Shown piece after piece: positions 44,236-57,069 of a stretch of 64,000 nt of DNA. The stretch lies in NCBI GenBank assembly GCA_013398175.1, contig VZRZ01002452.1, positions 169,510-233,509 of the forward strand. Direction: 5' to 3'. Made by a program: the position numbers and the translations under genes. The first letter of the stretch is position 1. Each line of letters opens with the position of its first letter. This DNA is from Climacteris rufus (taxonomy: Eukaryota > Chordata > Aves > Passeriformes > Climacteridae). Under the pieces are notes generated by a model. That model made no database searches, was not told the origin of the DNA, and saw only the letters and a program-made list of their open reading frames with translations.

Positions 44236-45300
44236 GAAGGCTCTGGCTGGCTGATCAAAGTCATTAAAGCCCCAAACTGCACCCAGCCCAGGATTTAGGA
44301 AAGCCAGGTGAGGCTGGCTTCTTTCATCTGGACTGGAGGAAACAAAGGACAATCCAAGGCCAGCCTGCAGCTCCTTAAACAACATCTGCAGAGGTGACAG
44401 AGCACTGGTGGTGTGAGCTCTGCAGGAGCGCCTTCTCAGGCACCCCAGAGCACCTTGCCCAACATGCTCGGGATCAGCCCAAGTGTCAGACCAAGTCCAG
44501 GGAGGAAGGGATGCCATTCCCTCCTTTCTCTGCTTCATGAACTCCGCCCAAGTGAACATCAGCAAAGCCCCATCAGAGCAGACTCAGCAATTAACACCCT
44601 CTTCTCACCCAGCAGAGCTCCTCCCGTAAGGAATCACAGTGTGCATTTAGTTTTCTGCTCAGAGTTTGCACCATCTAATTTACTCATAATTAGCAGATGA
44701 TCTCCTATTCCTTTCTGAACTTAATTTCCACCAAACCTATCAAATCCAATCTCCTTTTTTGTACACAGACTACAAAAGCTCGAGTCATTACAATTCCTAC
44801 CCGGTTCCACACTGGTGTAAATGAGAGAATTAGACCCTCAAATTTCCAAAGAGCTTGAAGGCAGCGTTTGCATTAATGAACCTCCTGGAACAACCACGTG
44901 TCTGAGCAGAAGAATGTCAACTCTTGTATGGCAGCCTTTGAAGGGCCTCTCCAAGGAGGAAATGAGCCATGAGCCTGGACAAATTCACCCGCTGAGTTCT
45001 GATGGATCACAGGACAAACAGATCCGTACAGAGACGCTGCAATTGTTTTCCACAGCTTTGTATCCCCTGCCCTCGGTCCTGCTCTGTCCTGCTCTGCTCA
45101 CCCAGCCTGCTGAAAACCCTTCGGGTTTGGGGATGCAAAAGGGTTCTGACAAAACCCAGGTGCCGAGAGAGCACTTCAACATCTGGGTAGAAAAAGGGGG
45201 GGGAAAGGAACATCTTTCGTCTTGATTTGATGTTTATCTTCCATGCCAAAGAAGCTGAGATGGGTTCACACCTCTTGCTTTGTAAAGCAGTCCCAAAGAG
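44236..45300. other. Unique sequence, no gene supported
   Basis: About 1.1 kb. The 121-codon minus frame (44200-44565) and 134-codon plus frame (44821-45225) have no recognisable domain. A G run (eight G's) lies at 45196. Confidence 0.5.
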
Positions 45301-45568
45301 CGACTGGGGACAAGGGCTGGAGGGACAGCACACAGGGAATGGCTCCCAGTGCCAGAGGGCAGGGTTGGGTGGGATATTGGGAAGGAATTGTTCCCTGGGA
45401 GGGTGGGGAGGCCCTGGCACAGAGAAGCTGTGGCTGCTCCATCCCTGGAAGTGCCGAAGGCCAGGTTGGGTAGGGCTTGGACCAACCTGGGGCAGTGGGA
45501 GGTGTCCCTGCCCATGGCAGGGGTGGCACTGGAAGATCTTTATTCCAACCCTTCTGAGATACCAGGAA
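45301..45568 (+). mobile_element. CR1 LINE, with the same small deletion as the copy at 13400
   Basis: A plus-strand CR1 of about 268 bp, from 'ctggggacaagggctggagg' to 'tattccaacccttctgagat'. It reads 'ggcacagagaagctgtggct', lacking 'gggtgccc', as the copy at 13400 does. The 'cccctggatccc' stretch is shortened to 'ctccatccc'. The extreme 3' end is diverged. Confidence 0.92.
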
Positions 45569-47609
45569 TCAATTCAGTCCTGCTGTTGACATCCCAGTTT
45601 GTTTTGGGAGAGATCTGTTGCTTTTCTCAGCAATTCATCAAATGGAAAGCAGTCCTGCAAATATTTGTGTGCCCCATGCTGGATTCATCCAAAATCCACT
45701 TTCCAAGGGAAGTCTGACAGTAGTTCCCAGCACACACCATCACTGAAATGTATCATTCTCTGTTTCCTACATAATGAAAAATTCAACAAAGACTCTCATA
45801 TTACTAATTAGACATCATGGCTTAAATAGGTGTGACCAGAAGCAATGGCCAAAATAAAGGAGATCTAATTTTAATGAAAGGACAACAGTGTATGACTGAT
45901 ATTTGATGGGTTGTACCAAGCAGGAAGTAGAAAATTCTTTTAGGAGAACAAAAGCACAACACAAAAAAAACCCCAAGTTTAAAATCCAATGTTTTAAATC
46001 AGCAAGCTGGGATTCTTGACTTAAATACAAATAAAATCAGCAATACAGAAGTAGGTAAATGAAATATCCATTTCCTCTCCCAGCAGACAACACTCCAAGA
46101 TCCCCTTTGCCAAATAAATGCGAAATTTTAAGAGAAATTGAATATTTAAAATAAATTACATCTATTGCAGTCCTTTCTCATCTAAAATACAGTAACAATC
46201 CAAATTATTCTGTACGGAAAACAATAAAAAGAAGGCAAAAAATACTTGAAATAGGATGGTAAATGCTAAAATCCAGCTCTCCCACCCCTCCCCACCAGGA
46301 ATGCAGTCACACACAGGCTGTGTCTATCCACAGGAATAGAACAGGAAAAATTAAACCAGGTGTAACAAAAACAAACAGAATGGAAATGGAATCCATTCAG
46401 AACCTCCCACTATCGAATTCCTTGGATGATGGCTGTTGGAATGGGCACAAATTCAAAGTACAAAATCCCAGAAGGTAAAAGATGTCGGTTCACTGCCACT
46501 CTACCTTTGCTAGGCCTGTGTAAGGCACTGGAGGAGCTCAGTGCATGATAAAATCCAGCTTTTTCTTCAGTTCTCACCACTGCTTTTGAGTGGCACCAAT
46601 GCCAAACCCCAGAGCTACAAGACTTTTGTGCCATATAATGAATCCCTGCAAAGTTTTCATCCAAGAAGCCTGAAAACAGCCTCTCAAGGGAAATATCAAT
46701 CATTCCTTTCCAGGGATATGGAAAGCAAAAATCCAGACAAACTACAGTTCTTGCTCCAAGTCATAGAAGAACTCAGCTCCTGTGTCATGCACAGTCCCTG
46801 CTTTTGTATTTCCCTTGCCTTGATGGACTCTCTTAAACCTAAAAAAATATCTTGGCACACTGCAAAGGAGTTCATTTCCAAGAGAAAAAACCCATAACTT
46901 TGCCTTTGACAACTGTTTTTTAGATTGAAATATCCTCTTGAAAAAGAGAATTTTCCATACTGGAACGGTGTGAAAGCTCTCCAGCTCCTTTTGCCAAGTT
47001 TTAATCAGCATAATCCAGGACTAACTTCCCAAGCAGAGAAAAATGTGAAGGTTTTGGGTTTTCCCAGTGCCACAGGGAGTTGTGCTGCTTGGGGATGAAT
47101 AAAACAGGGCAGCTCCAGTGCAGATCTGCAGCACTCCGTGGGCTCCAGCATCCACATCCATAATTCATGGTGTTGACACATCTACCTGCTGCTTGGGAAA
47201 CATGAGCACAGCCAAACACGGCATGGGGAAGAGCTCTTTCCTGCTCTCACTCTCCTTTCCACTCTCCCAGCAGAACATGAAAAAAAAAAAAAAGGATGAG
47301 GCTAGAGAAATTTAAGGATCAATTGATTGCTTCCCTGGCTGTCCACAACCACTCGTGCCCGCTCACAGAAAGCAAGTCTGACACGCCATTTTTAAAAGTT
47401 AAAGATGGTCATTTACCCTTGCAGTTATCAGTTTGGAACTGCAGGGAAACATATTATCCCTATGAAATGGGAAATATCCTTATGAAACATAAAACAGTGG
47501 CCAAGACTGTTTAGATGGCTCCAAGCTGAATGTTGTTGAACCTGGAGAATGTCTTAATTCAGTCTGGTAAGTGTGGAAAGCTGACTAGAGAAATGTGCTT
47601 AATTAATAC
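45569..47609. other. CR1-free stretch, no gene supported
   Basis: About 2 kb. Open frames reach 118 codons at 46541-46897, with minus-strand shadows. A poly-A run lies at 47.28 kb. Confidence 0.5.
47280..47294. repeat. Poly-A run
   Basis: About 15 A's ('catga' then A's then 'ggatgagg'). Simple sequence. The 3' neighbour is not a recognised retroposed gene. Confidence 0.85.
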
Positions 47610-47879
47610 AATCATGGAATGGTTTGGCTTGGAAGGGACTTCAAAAATCATCCCCTCCCATCCCCTGCCCTGGGCAGGGTCACCTTCCACTGCCCCAGGG
47701 TGCTCCAAGCCCTGTCCAATCTGACCTTGGACACTTCCAGAGATGGGGCAGCCACAGCTTCTCTGGGCACCCTGTGCCAGGGCCTCCCCACCCTCCCAGG
47801 GAACAATTCCTTCCCAAAATCCCATCTGACCCTGCCCTCTGGCACTGGGAAGCCATTCCCTGTGTCCTGTCCTTCCAGG
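47610..47879 (-). mobile_element. CR1 LINE, 5'-truncated
   Basis: A minus-strand CR1 of 270 bp with 3' end 'atcatggaatggtttggctt', the block 'tgggcagggtcaccttccac', 'caaaatcccatctgaccctg' and 'cattccctgtgtcctgtcct'. The 'gatccaggg' part is missing ('cttccagagatggggcagcc'). Confidence 0.94.
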
Positions 47880-50356
47880 CTCCCCAGCCAGTGTTTGTGG
47901 TTCAGGCTGTATTCATTCCAGCAGAATTCCCTCTCCCCCTGAGCAAGCACCATGGCCATTAGCACAGGATGACAAGCTGGGGTCGTGTCATGGAACACTC
48001 CAGCACGTGGAGTATCATGCATTTAGTTTGTATGCAATTAAGACCATTTCATTGTCTCATCAGGTTCCCTGTGATACCCAATTAAGTAATAACACAAGGA
48101 AAGTGCTCTTAATTAATGAGGAAAATGCTCTACAAGCTAGACACAGGTGTGTGTATCTCAAGTAGGGCCTCTAACAGTTGAATAGATCATTTAATCTTTA
48201 TTAAAAAAATCCCCACTCAAATTTGTATCTAATTACCTCGATAGCAGGATTCTTTCTGATTTCTTCCAAGGGGGTTCAGTTTCTTTGCAACATTCAACAA
48301 TCAAGTGGTTTATAAAAGACTCAAATTAAAACTGACACTTGGAGTGCAAGAGTGATCACAATTTACACATTGTTATTCTCAGGATGGAACAAATGGGTTT
48401 AAACCATCTTTCTTCCTGCAATGTTTTTACAAAATCCATCTCCTCTATTGGTATTGAAAGAGCACATTTGTGCTTATTCTTATACCCAGCTCTGCTGTTT
48501 GGGGTGAGCTAAATGAAAGCCCATCACCACTGTTAGATTAGTCAGGGCACCATCTTTTAGAAAAAGATACTGGAAAAAGGCAGAATATCATCCCAAGTCT
48601 CTCCCTTACATGCTTCAGTAAATGCAGCAGCAAATTTAACTGCAAAAAAATGACATTTCCATCAAGTACAGCAGTTTTGGACCCCAATTTCTTCAGCTAA
48701 GTAAAGTGCACGTGTCTCCTTCTCAGCATTAAACACACAGAACCATTTTTCAGAACTGTAGGGAAAATTGTGTAGCCATTTAGTGGAGCTGGTATGGACA
48801 ACTTTGACAGCCTTGATCTCCCATTTCCCATTGCTTGGGAATGCTTCAGTGACATTCCAACCTGAGTCAGACAGAATTCTTCAGTTTTCTACCTCTGGCC
48901 TCTCACTTGTTCTGTACTTCACCCATTTCAGCCCTGGAACGGGTCTGACTCTTCTGAGACCAAGGAAGTTCAGACCTGATCTGAGTATTTTGTACCCAAA
49001 AATGTGCTCACCCTGGGGTCCCTTCCAGTCCAGGATATTCCATGAACTGAGCAGCCCTGTGTCCATAAACTCCCCTGCTCATTTCCAAACTCGTTTTTCC
49101 CCCTCTCTACCAGACCTGCACACTCAAATATTGGGAAATTCTAAATTTCTTCCTCTGACTGAGAATCAAGTATGGAAACAAAGTCCTCAACTCTGACTGG
49201 AGGAGCAGGAATTGCAAGAAACATTATTTGCAGGGAGTGAGGCACACGAAAATCTTCCTTTCTTCCCAGATCCTCAAGCACAGCCACCTTCCCTGGGAGA
49301 TCAGCCTTCCATCTCTTCAGCTCTTTCTTCCCCAGATAGCAAAGGAAACCAGCTTTCTAGAAACCCAAATTTCATTCACAGCACAATAAAAGTCTTTGAT
49401 TTCTAAAAAGTATTTTTAAAAAAATTCAAAGTACCTTTCCAGGCTACAGCAGTCTGTCCAAAATCTTCTGCAGCAGATTCCTATGGAGAAAGGTTGATAA
49501 AGAGGACAGAGCTGTCAACCTGTACTTTCATAACCTCCCACCCTAGTTTTTCATCACAAGGCTCTTCCCTAAGCTCTGAATTTCTTACTTCAGCTGCTCA
49601 TTTTCAGCTCTTGAAAGTTTTGGTACAAAAGAGCCACTGAGATGATTTTTTTTTCTTTGATCAATCACGTCCCACTGTTCAGAAACAGGCTCCAAACCAT
49701 TCATCTTGCTTATGTTATCCAAATGCTTGCCAGGATCTCATCTCTCCTATAATTTATTTAGCACTGAGTCCCTTGACAATACATCTGAGGTATCCTTGGA
49801 TCACTTCAAACATCAGTCAGACCTGGAGTTCTGATGGTGAGGCAGAACTGGCAGGGATGAGTTTTAGATGCAGACAAAGACTGATCAATGCATGTGGCAC
49901 TTTTCCTGGAAATGCCATGAATGGTGTCCAGCTGTCCCTCAGTGAAGTGTGGCTTCAAGGAGCACAGGAGATCACCTGGAGCCATCCAGGTACTACAATG
50001 CCTCACCTGGAGCCAGTGGATTTCAACAGAGGCTTTGTCCTGCTGCTCACATGCCTTACAGCATTCCTGTTGCATCATTTTACCTGGTACTGACACACAC
50101 TTGGAGCTCCATTTTATACAATTTCCTAAATTATCCTCCTAGGACACAGCAGCCAGAGGTGAACACCCAGGATGGGATCCATTTGGGAAGAAGGGAAGTT
50201 CATATATGCTTTGCATACAACAATTATAGCAGCTGCTGCATTGCATAAATCCTTCCCTGAACTGGTCCTCCATGGAGATCCACCAGACACCATCCAATTC
50301 CCAAACAGTCCAGGCTCCCACCTGTATTTTCCAGCTTTTGGAGACTGTTTCATAGA
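47880..50356. other. CR1-free stretch with an AT-rich regulatory-like block
   Basis: About 2.5 kb with no gene supported. See the entry at 48.0-48.4 kb for the AT-rich block. The segment at 49.0-49.05 kb resembles a CR1 tail weakly. Confidence 0.5.
48000..48385. promoter_or_regulatory. Candidate conserved non-coding element
   Basis: A repeat-free block with an E-box CACGTG (48005), ATGCATTTAG and TATGCAATTAAG (octamer/homeodomain-like), CAATTAAGTAATA, CTTAATTAATGAG, GTATCTAATTACC, CAAGTGGTTTATA (NKX-like) and a SOX-like ACATTGTTATTC. The density of developmental-factor-type sites is the highest I see in the window. A function is inference; AT-rich sequence makes such cores common. Confidence 0.28.
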
Positions 50357-50693
50357 ATGAGGGAGCTGGGGAGAGAAGGAGGCTCGGGGGGGGACCTTCT
50401 GGGTCTCCACACCTCCCTGACAGGAGGGGAAGTTTGGGCTCTGCTCCCAGGGAACAGGGACAGAAGGAGAGCAAATGGCCCCAAGCTGTGACAGAGGAGG
50501 TTTAGATTGGATATTGGGAAAATTCCTTCCTGGAAAGGGCTGTCCAGCCCTGGCACAGCTGCCCAGGGCAGTGGTGAGTCCCCATCCCTGGAGGGATTTA
50601 AAGCCCTGTGGATGTGGCACTTGGGGATGTGGGGAATGGTTGGAGTCAATGGTCTTGGAGGCTTTTCCAACCTTAACAATTCTGTGATTCTAA
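50357..50693 (+). mobile_element. CR1 LINE, older sub-type
   Basis: A plus-strand CR1 of about 337 bp: 'gagggagctggggagagaag', 'gaggggaagtttgggctctg', 'cctggcacagctgcccaggg', 'catccctggagggatttaaa', ending 'ttccaaccttaacaattctg' and 'tgattcta'. It matches the sub-type at 16395. An AT-rich run follows directly at its 3' end. Confidence 0.93.
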
Positions 50694-51660
50694 AGAAGGG
50701 AATATATTTCTTATATAACTATAAATATAAATCTTTTTAACCTTCACTCTCAGCAATACAATTCCACTCCCATATTCACCACGTGCTCTACAACATTTTT
50801 CAGGCTTGTCTCCAGCTCCAGTTAATTTGAGCTGTATCCCAAACCCACCCTTCCCACAGTGCCATCCCCCACAGAAATTTTTAGCTAGGACTAGGTGATC
50901 ATTTTAATGTGAAGGTTGGCCCATTAAATAAAAAGTGATGTTCCAATCAGCAAACTCCATCACCCCCTCACACAACCCCACAGGTTAATGGTACCTGGGA
51001 CTTTCCTGCAATTCTTTCTGCCTGGGAAGAAAATCCATGTTCAGAGTTTCATCCATTGAAATGTCACCCACAAACAACCCAGTCCTTGAGGAGAACATGC
51101 CCTGCATTGGTGTCTATAGTTTTAAAGGAAGAGTGATCAGTTTTAGAGATGAGAAGTGCTCTTCTCCTTGGATCATTCCTTACAAAAGGCAGTTCACCTC
51201 CCTAATCAAACCATGCCTCTCACTTCAGCTCTCAACCACCCAGTTCCCCCTTTAAAACACCAACCCCTTGGATTCATGGGAGGGCACTCAGTGCCTGGAA
51301 TTTTCTTTGGGATGCTCCTGCACTCAGACACTCCCTCTGATAAGCCAACCAGACTTAGCTCTGTGCTTTCTGTGTGTGTTTTTTCTGGTCCTCAGGCTAT
51401 TTCTGTGTTTCTTCCACTCCCCTACAATTTATCCAGGAGATATTTCAAGATGCTGAAATGGAAATTGTACACAGAAAAGTCAGAAGCACCAAATACAGAA
51501 ATGAAATCTGTTCACTTCTAAATATTTTCTTGCTCATAGACCTAAAAATTACAAAAAAAAAAAAAAATTAAACTGCCTTTTTTGCTACAGCATCACTCCT
51601 GGTGTTTACACCACCCTGCTTTGAAATCCCTTTGAGCACTACTGCTCATAATGCAGCTCT
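50694..51660. other. Unique sequence, no gene seen
   Basis: About 970 bases. The start is very AT-rich (tatataactataaatataaa) right after the CR1 tail. The 121-codon frame at 51156-51521 has no recognised domain. A poly-A run lies at 51.55 kb. Confidence 0.5.
51553..51567. repeat. Poly-A run
   Basis: About 15 A's before 'ttaaactgcc'. Simple sequence. Confidence 0.85.
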
Positions 51661-51740
51661 CTCCCTCCAGCTCTCCTGGAGCCCCTTTAGGCACGGGAAG
51701 GTGCTCCAAGATCTCCCTGGAGCCTTCTCCTCTCCAGACT
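51661..51740 (-). mobile_element. CR1 LINE ORF2 fragment lacking the 3' end
   Basis: About 80 bases on the minus strand: 'ctccctccagctctcctgga', 'gcccctttaggcacgggaag', 'agatctccctggagccttct', 'cctctccaga'. It matches the same inner part of the copy at 30694. The 3' half is missing. Confidence 0.82.
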
Positions 51741-54700
51741 CCCAAGAAGCTTTCTAAACCCCATCCATCTGACCACAATAACCCACTTCAATGTGATTAA
51801 TATCATATTGATTTGATAACATACTGCCAATTTTCTCCATCAAAGCATCACTGGGTACTGAAACGCCCCAGAAGTCCCAGTTTGCTGGGACACAATTGAA
51901 GCAAGAGCTTCCCTGGATCCATGCCAGAGGTTTCAGCAGGGCACCAGGTCTGCAGGAAGGCAGCATCAGGGTTGGTTCTCAGTGCTGCTGCTCTGCTTTG
52001 AGCTCCTTAATTGCAAGCAGTAATTTAAGCACAGTCAACCCGATTTAATTTCCTAGTGATGACAAAAACTGGCAACCTATTAACTTCATATGAAGTTGAT
52101 ATTAACTTTGCTGAAAGTAGATCTGGTCTAACAGGAGTTCAAGTCTTTAAGCACTCTTTTATTCTTTCAGCTTTGGCTGTCTCTGGGTGTTCTTATTTAA
52201 AAACATTTTTAAGAGATGTTTATTGTACACAAGGCAGAATTCTGAACGGGTACATTGAAAACAATAACCTCTGAAAATGGGATTTTCACAACTTTCCTGA
52301 TCTATGGATTTAAAGAGACACAAGTTTTGAGAAACTCAATAACCCAAAGTGAAAATCCACATAGGAATACAACACTGCCTTTAATCTCTAAGGATGGGTT
52401 CTCACCCACTCTGTAAAGACTGTGTTCAGAAATAAATTTCAGATAATCTGGGATGACGGACACAAAAAAAAGCTTTTAATTTTCTGCTTTATTTTAGCAT
52501 GTGAGAACAAAATTCTGAGGGTTTGCTAATAATGTGTATTATGGGCACACTGTCAAGCAGGAATAAATTCTCCCTGAATTAAAAAAGCCTCTAAGACGAA
52601 ACGCTGAAGGAAAAGCAATTTTAATGGATCAGCTCAATTTTCCAGGCATTTTGGGAAACAAAACTGGTTTTAAAAATAAGGAACTGCACACTTTTTTTCT
52701 TCTGAAATTAGAGCGACACAGTTATCTTGAAAAAACTATTTTTAAAGGCTTCCAGCTCCCTAACTTCCCTGGGTTTTCTGATAACACTTTGGCTTCACTT
52801 CCCAGTGTTAATTGCTTTTGTTCCTGCACCTCTGTGTGTTGCCTACAAAGAGAAAAATGAACCAAATTGGGCAGAAAGCACCCGGGTTAATTATAATCAG
52901 CACCAAAATCTCCAGTGCTATTTGTGGCAGCAGTGGATTTTTCATCTGCTCTCTGAGCACGAGCTACTCAACAAAACAAACACAGAAGGGAACTCAGGAA
53001 CTGTTTCCCCACGGATTCAGGTGCTTTTTGGGAAGGTTTAATGTGTAGTCTCTGGATCTTCTGTGCAGAGTCTCTGTTTGCCCAATTTTTGTGGTTTCTT
53101 GCTGTATCCAGCTACTTGAAATGAATGTAAAATGCCTGGGGGTTTTATAAGCTCTCATGCTGCTGATCCTTCCTACTGTTACCACTCTGGCAGGAAACAC
53201 AACTCCCAGAAAACTGCTCCAATTAAAACAGATTTCCGCTCTCCCTACCAGGAATAGACTCTGGATACTCCCCAGTAACTTTAAAATGGATACTCCCATT
53301 CAATTATTTCAATATAAAAAGGTTTGCAGGCAGAGCTGATATCCAACTAAGCACCTTCATGAGAATACATCTCAAGTAAATTTAATAATCCGGATTTTTT
53401 TTTCTGCTCCCTCTTTACTAAATGGCAACATCCCTAAAAGTACAACAGGAATCAGCTCCTGGTGTCTACCTTGAGGCAGGGAAAGAAACACTGCCCTGTT
53501 TCCTCCTCCCTCAGGCCAGCCCATGTTCCTGGATCCCTGCCAGCATCTCTGGAGGGCAGGAGGAAACCAAAAGCCAAAAAAGAAGGGATTGTTTTCCCCA
53601 ATGTTCTTCCCACTGTATTTGGGTAGATATAAACACCCTCAGGAAGCAAGAAATATGAAAAGGTATGAAAAAAAGAACCATAAAAGGCTAAAAATCACAA
53701 GAAGGTAAGGTAAAACCTAACCTAAACTGAAGACTCCATGATCCATAAGCCCCAAGGCTTATCCTGATAGCCAGAAAATCCTGATAACACCAAGAAAAAC
53801 CTATTCCAGAATCAATGCCCTCCCTGCCCCAGGAGAAAACTCTGCAGAGGTCCTTTCAGATTGAAAAACAAGATTGTCAAGGAAGTAAAGCCCAGCTAAT
53901 CCTGACTGCCAGCACAGCCCTGGGGAGAGAGGTCTCACTCCGAGAGAAGATTCAAATCAAGACTTTCACAGATCACAGGCACCAGCCTGGATGAGCGGGA
54001 CACCAGAGCAGTCCCCACAGCCCTGCTGTCACACCAGAGCCATTCCCTTGTGGCAGGAATCATTTGGTTCTGAAATCTGCATAAAACTTTAAAAGAGAAA
54101 CCCCATGTAGGGCACAATAAAGGAACCCAACCAGGTGACCATGGAGAGTCCTGAACCTTCCTGTTCTTTCATGAGCCAGAGAAGGGGGGAAGTTGTTGCT
54201 GTAGCATCTTCCAGTGTTTCATTTATCCAGCTCAGCCCTTTCTGCCCTGTTCCAAAAGGAAAACTGAGACACTGCTTGTGCAGTTTGGGAACTAGAGGGA
54301 AATGCTGGACACGGAAAGAAGAAGATGCCAGTCTGCCGCTACTGGATCACGACACCATCGTTCATCACCAGCAAATTACGAGTCACAACAAAAAAGGTTG
54401 GACATTTGGGTTCTCTGGCAGGAAGAAGTTCAGCATGAAGCTGAACCAGATGATGACTTCATCCCAGAAAATCTCTACTGAAGACAATTCTGTTACCTGG
54501 AATTTTGGATGAAATGATAAAGCCAGCAATGCAACAAACAGGAAAAAAGCTTCCCAAGGGCTGAACACAAACACAGAATGTGTGGGGAGAAGGGGAAAAT
54601 ACACGAACTGTAGGGAACAGGAGGGAAAATGCACAGTGGAGCTACTGACAGCATCAAAAATGTCAGTGAAGAGCATCAGGAGAGCGGGAGAAAGTCAAGG

Positions 54701-56261
54701 ACATCCAGGGAAACACCCGTGGCCAAAGTCACACACAGCTCTGCCCATAGGTGTATTTAGTGCCGGCAGGAAAAAAGGACCTTGGAATGTGGAGCAAAAT
54801 GGTTTCCTGCTGCTGCTTTCTCCAGCCTGCGTTCAGAAAAACCAGCCCCTGCAAGCATGCTTTGAGGATCAGCAGGATTGCCTCCAAGAAATACCTGGCT
54901 GCCATGGATTTCCTCTTCCCACAGCCGAGCACCAACACTGCCTGACCACCCTGGCCAAGAGCAGCAACTGAGCCTACTGGGTGTCAGCTGGAACCAAGGA
55001 AAGATCTCAGGGATCCTGGAAAAGAACCCCAAAGGGAAGTCTAAGTCAAGGTTTGGCAATGTTTGTGCAGTGCCATGCCAGGCTTCTTCATCCCACTGGC
55101 TTGAGGGTGCCAAGGGAAACCGAGGAGGAGCTGGTAGGAGCTGCCTCTCCAAGCAGCAGGGATCTGCTTCCAAGCAGCACAGAGGCTTTTCCCAGCATGG
55201 AGCTCAGGGAGAGGCAGCAATTGCAGCTTCTGCCTCTTGGAAACCTCCAAATGCCTCCAAAGGCCAATGGTGTTTGCTCCACACTGCATCCACAGCCTCC
55301 TTGCACATCCACAGGTTGCCAACCCCTGAGCTAAAAAGGTGCATCCAGTGCCACATGCAAAGAAGGCCCCCCTAAAAAAAGTCATGGAACTGAACAAGGC
55401 TGCAGGACTGATGAGGGAATATTTGGATGTGAGTGATGGAACAAAATGGGAGGGAAGGGAGAGATCATGAATTGCAGAGCCAGCATCTTTCCAACTAACA
55501 AGACACCTTCCCAGATGAAAGTGCTGATGCATCCAGGAAAGGCACAAAGCTGAACACAGAAGGACACTTAGAAGGGGAATGAGGTACAAAGTCAGACAAG
55601 AGCATTCATAAAAAAATGAATTTTCTCTTGCTATATATGGATGCAGGGAGTCTGGATAACAAGCAGGAACAAATGAAATCCTAGCCAGCAATAACAAAAA
55701 AAATGAACATGTGACTGGGCTTGAAAATCATTAGTTCCACGGTGTTCAGACATGAAAGGGAAGGAAAGGATGCAATGTAACCCTAAAAAATGTGGGGAGG
55801 GGAAGGCCCACCTCTCTGACCAGCACTGCAGGAAAACTGAATTTCCAGGGCAGCTTGGCTCAAACTTGGAGTGTTTTAATGGATGAAGCCAGGAGGAGGT
55901 TCTGGGAAGCACCAACACAGCTATGTGAGTCCACAGGGGCAGAAAGAACCGTGTGGGGTTACCAGGAGACAGGGGGGATGCAGAAACTCTCCTGTAGCAA
56001 GTAATTAGGGCAGATTAGCTTCCCAAAATCATAGGTGACAATTTGTAACAGCAAGTAACTCATCTGAGCCTCCTTACAGGCAATAAAGCTGCAGAAATCA
56101 CTGGACTAGGAGTCAGTGCAGAAAAAGAACAGACTCAAATTAAATACATCTAAGTTTAGTAATTCAATCAAGACTGCAAAATGTCTTAATTTCAATAATT
56201 GATTTTAACTTGTATGACGTTTGCAGTTATCATCTTAACAAAATATCAGCATAATCACAAA
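51741..56261. other. Long CR1-free stretch (4.5 kb), no gene supported
   Basis: The second longest stretch without a recognised CR1. The left part (51.8-53.6 kb) is AT-rich. The right part (54.1-55.7 kb) is GC-richer, with long frames on both strands: 218 codons on minus at 55041-55697, 165 on plus at 54878-55375, 138 on minus at 54757-55173, 125 on plus at 54135-54512. Their overlap in three registers argues for general openness, not genes, and none has a known domain. Confidence 0.45.
53703..53721. other. Short imperfect inverted repeat
   Basis: GGTAAGGT, then a short AAA spacer, then ACCTAACC, one mismatch. It could form a small hairpin; no role is evident. Confidence 0.45.
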
Positions 56262-56312
56262 CTCATAGAATTGTTTGGGTTGGAAAAGACCTTTCAGATT
56301 TCAAGGCCAACT
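56262..56312 (-). mobile_element. CR1 LINE 3' tail, very short
   Basis: 'ctcatagaattgtttgggtt' followed by 'ggaaaagacctttcagattt' is the last 45-50 bases of a CR1 on the minus strand. The rest of the element is absent. Confidence 0.75.
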
Positions 56313-57069
56313 GTAAAGCAAATTGGCATCACTTTAAGATGTTGATTTTCCACAAATACAACTTAGCAGAGGAAAAATGAAGGAATTTGCATATAGATGA
56401 TCCACTCACCAAGTTTCAAAGTGCTTTTGGGATCAAAAAGGAAACAGCTCCAGAGCAAAGTTTGAAACAGCTTCTGAAGCAAATCAGAGGTTGAACTCCC
56501 CTTGCAATCAATGGGAAGACACTAAAAACGTTATTTAACAATTTCTATAAAAGCAATTACAGGACACAGCAAAAATGAGCAACAGGGATGAGTCAAGATC
56601 AAACTGTGTCAAACCAAAATAGCCTGGTGACACCAGCAAAGACCAGGGCAGGAGTTGTGCAGGTGGAGAATTACCAGCTGGGCTGATGGGCAGGACAGAA
56701 CAACCCCGAGGGGATATTGGATCACAAGTAATATGTCAACAATACAATGGAATTGCCAAAAATCAAACCAAAAAAAAGGCATTTCAGATTGTTTTAAGGG
56801 TGCCATGTGGAAAACAGCATTATTTCGTTTTATACAATGCTGACGAGGCCACGCAGTGCCAAGTCTGAGGAGGGAGAGAAGTAAACACACCAGAGCACAG
56901 AGGAAAGCTGAGGAAATAACAAAGAGATTTGGATACAAAATGATCCATAAGAATAGATTAAAGGACCTTGCCAGCCTGGAAGGAAGATGTAACACATTCC
57001 CAGCAGTGACAGCACAAACCAGGGGATGGTTATTCTGCACAGCAAAGCAAAGTGTCCTAATTTGTCAGA
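56313..57069. other. Unique sequence, no gene supported
   Basis: No repeat was recognised. The 143-codon minus frame (56609-57040) and the plus frames opposite show no domain. Confidence 0.5.

Noticed and set aside
47280..47294. Poly-A runs (33801, 43596, 47280, 51553) as tails of processed pseudogenes
   Set aside because: No recognisable gene sequence lies upstream of any of them, and no target-site duplication was evident.
49010..49048. Possible CR1 3' tail ('ggggtcccttccagtccagg', then 'atattccatgaac')
   Set aside because: Only about 30 bases fit, with no upstream CR1 sequence; too short to call.
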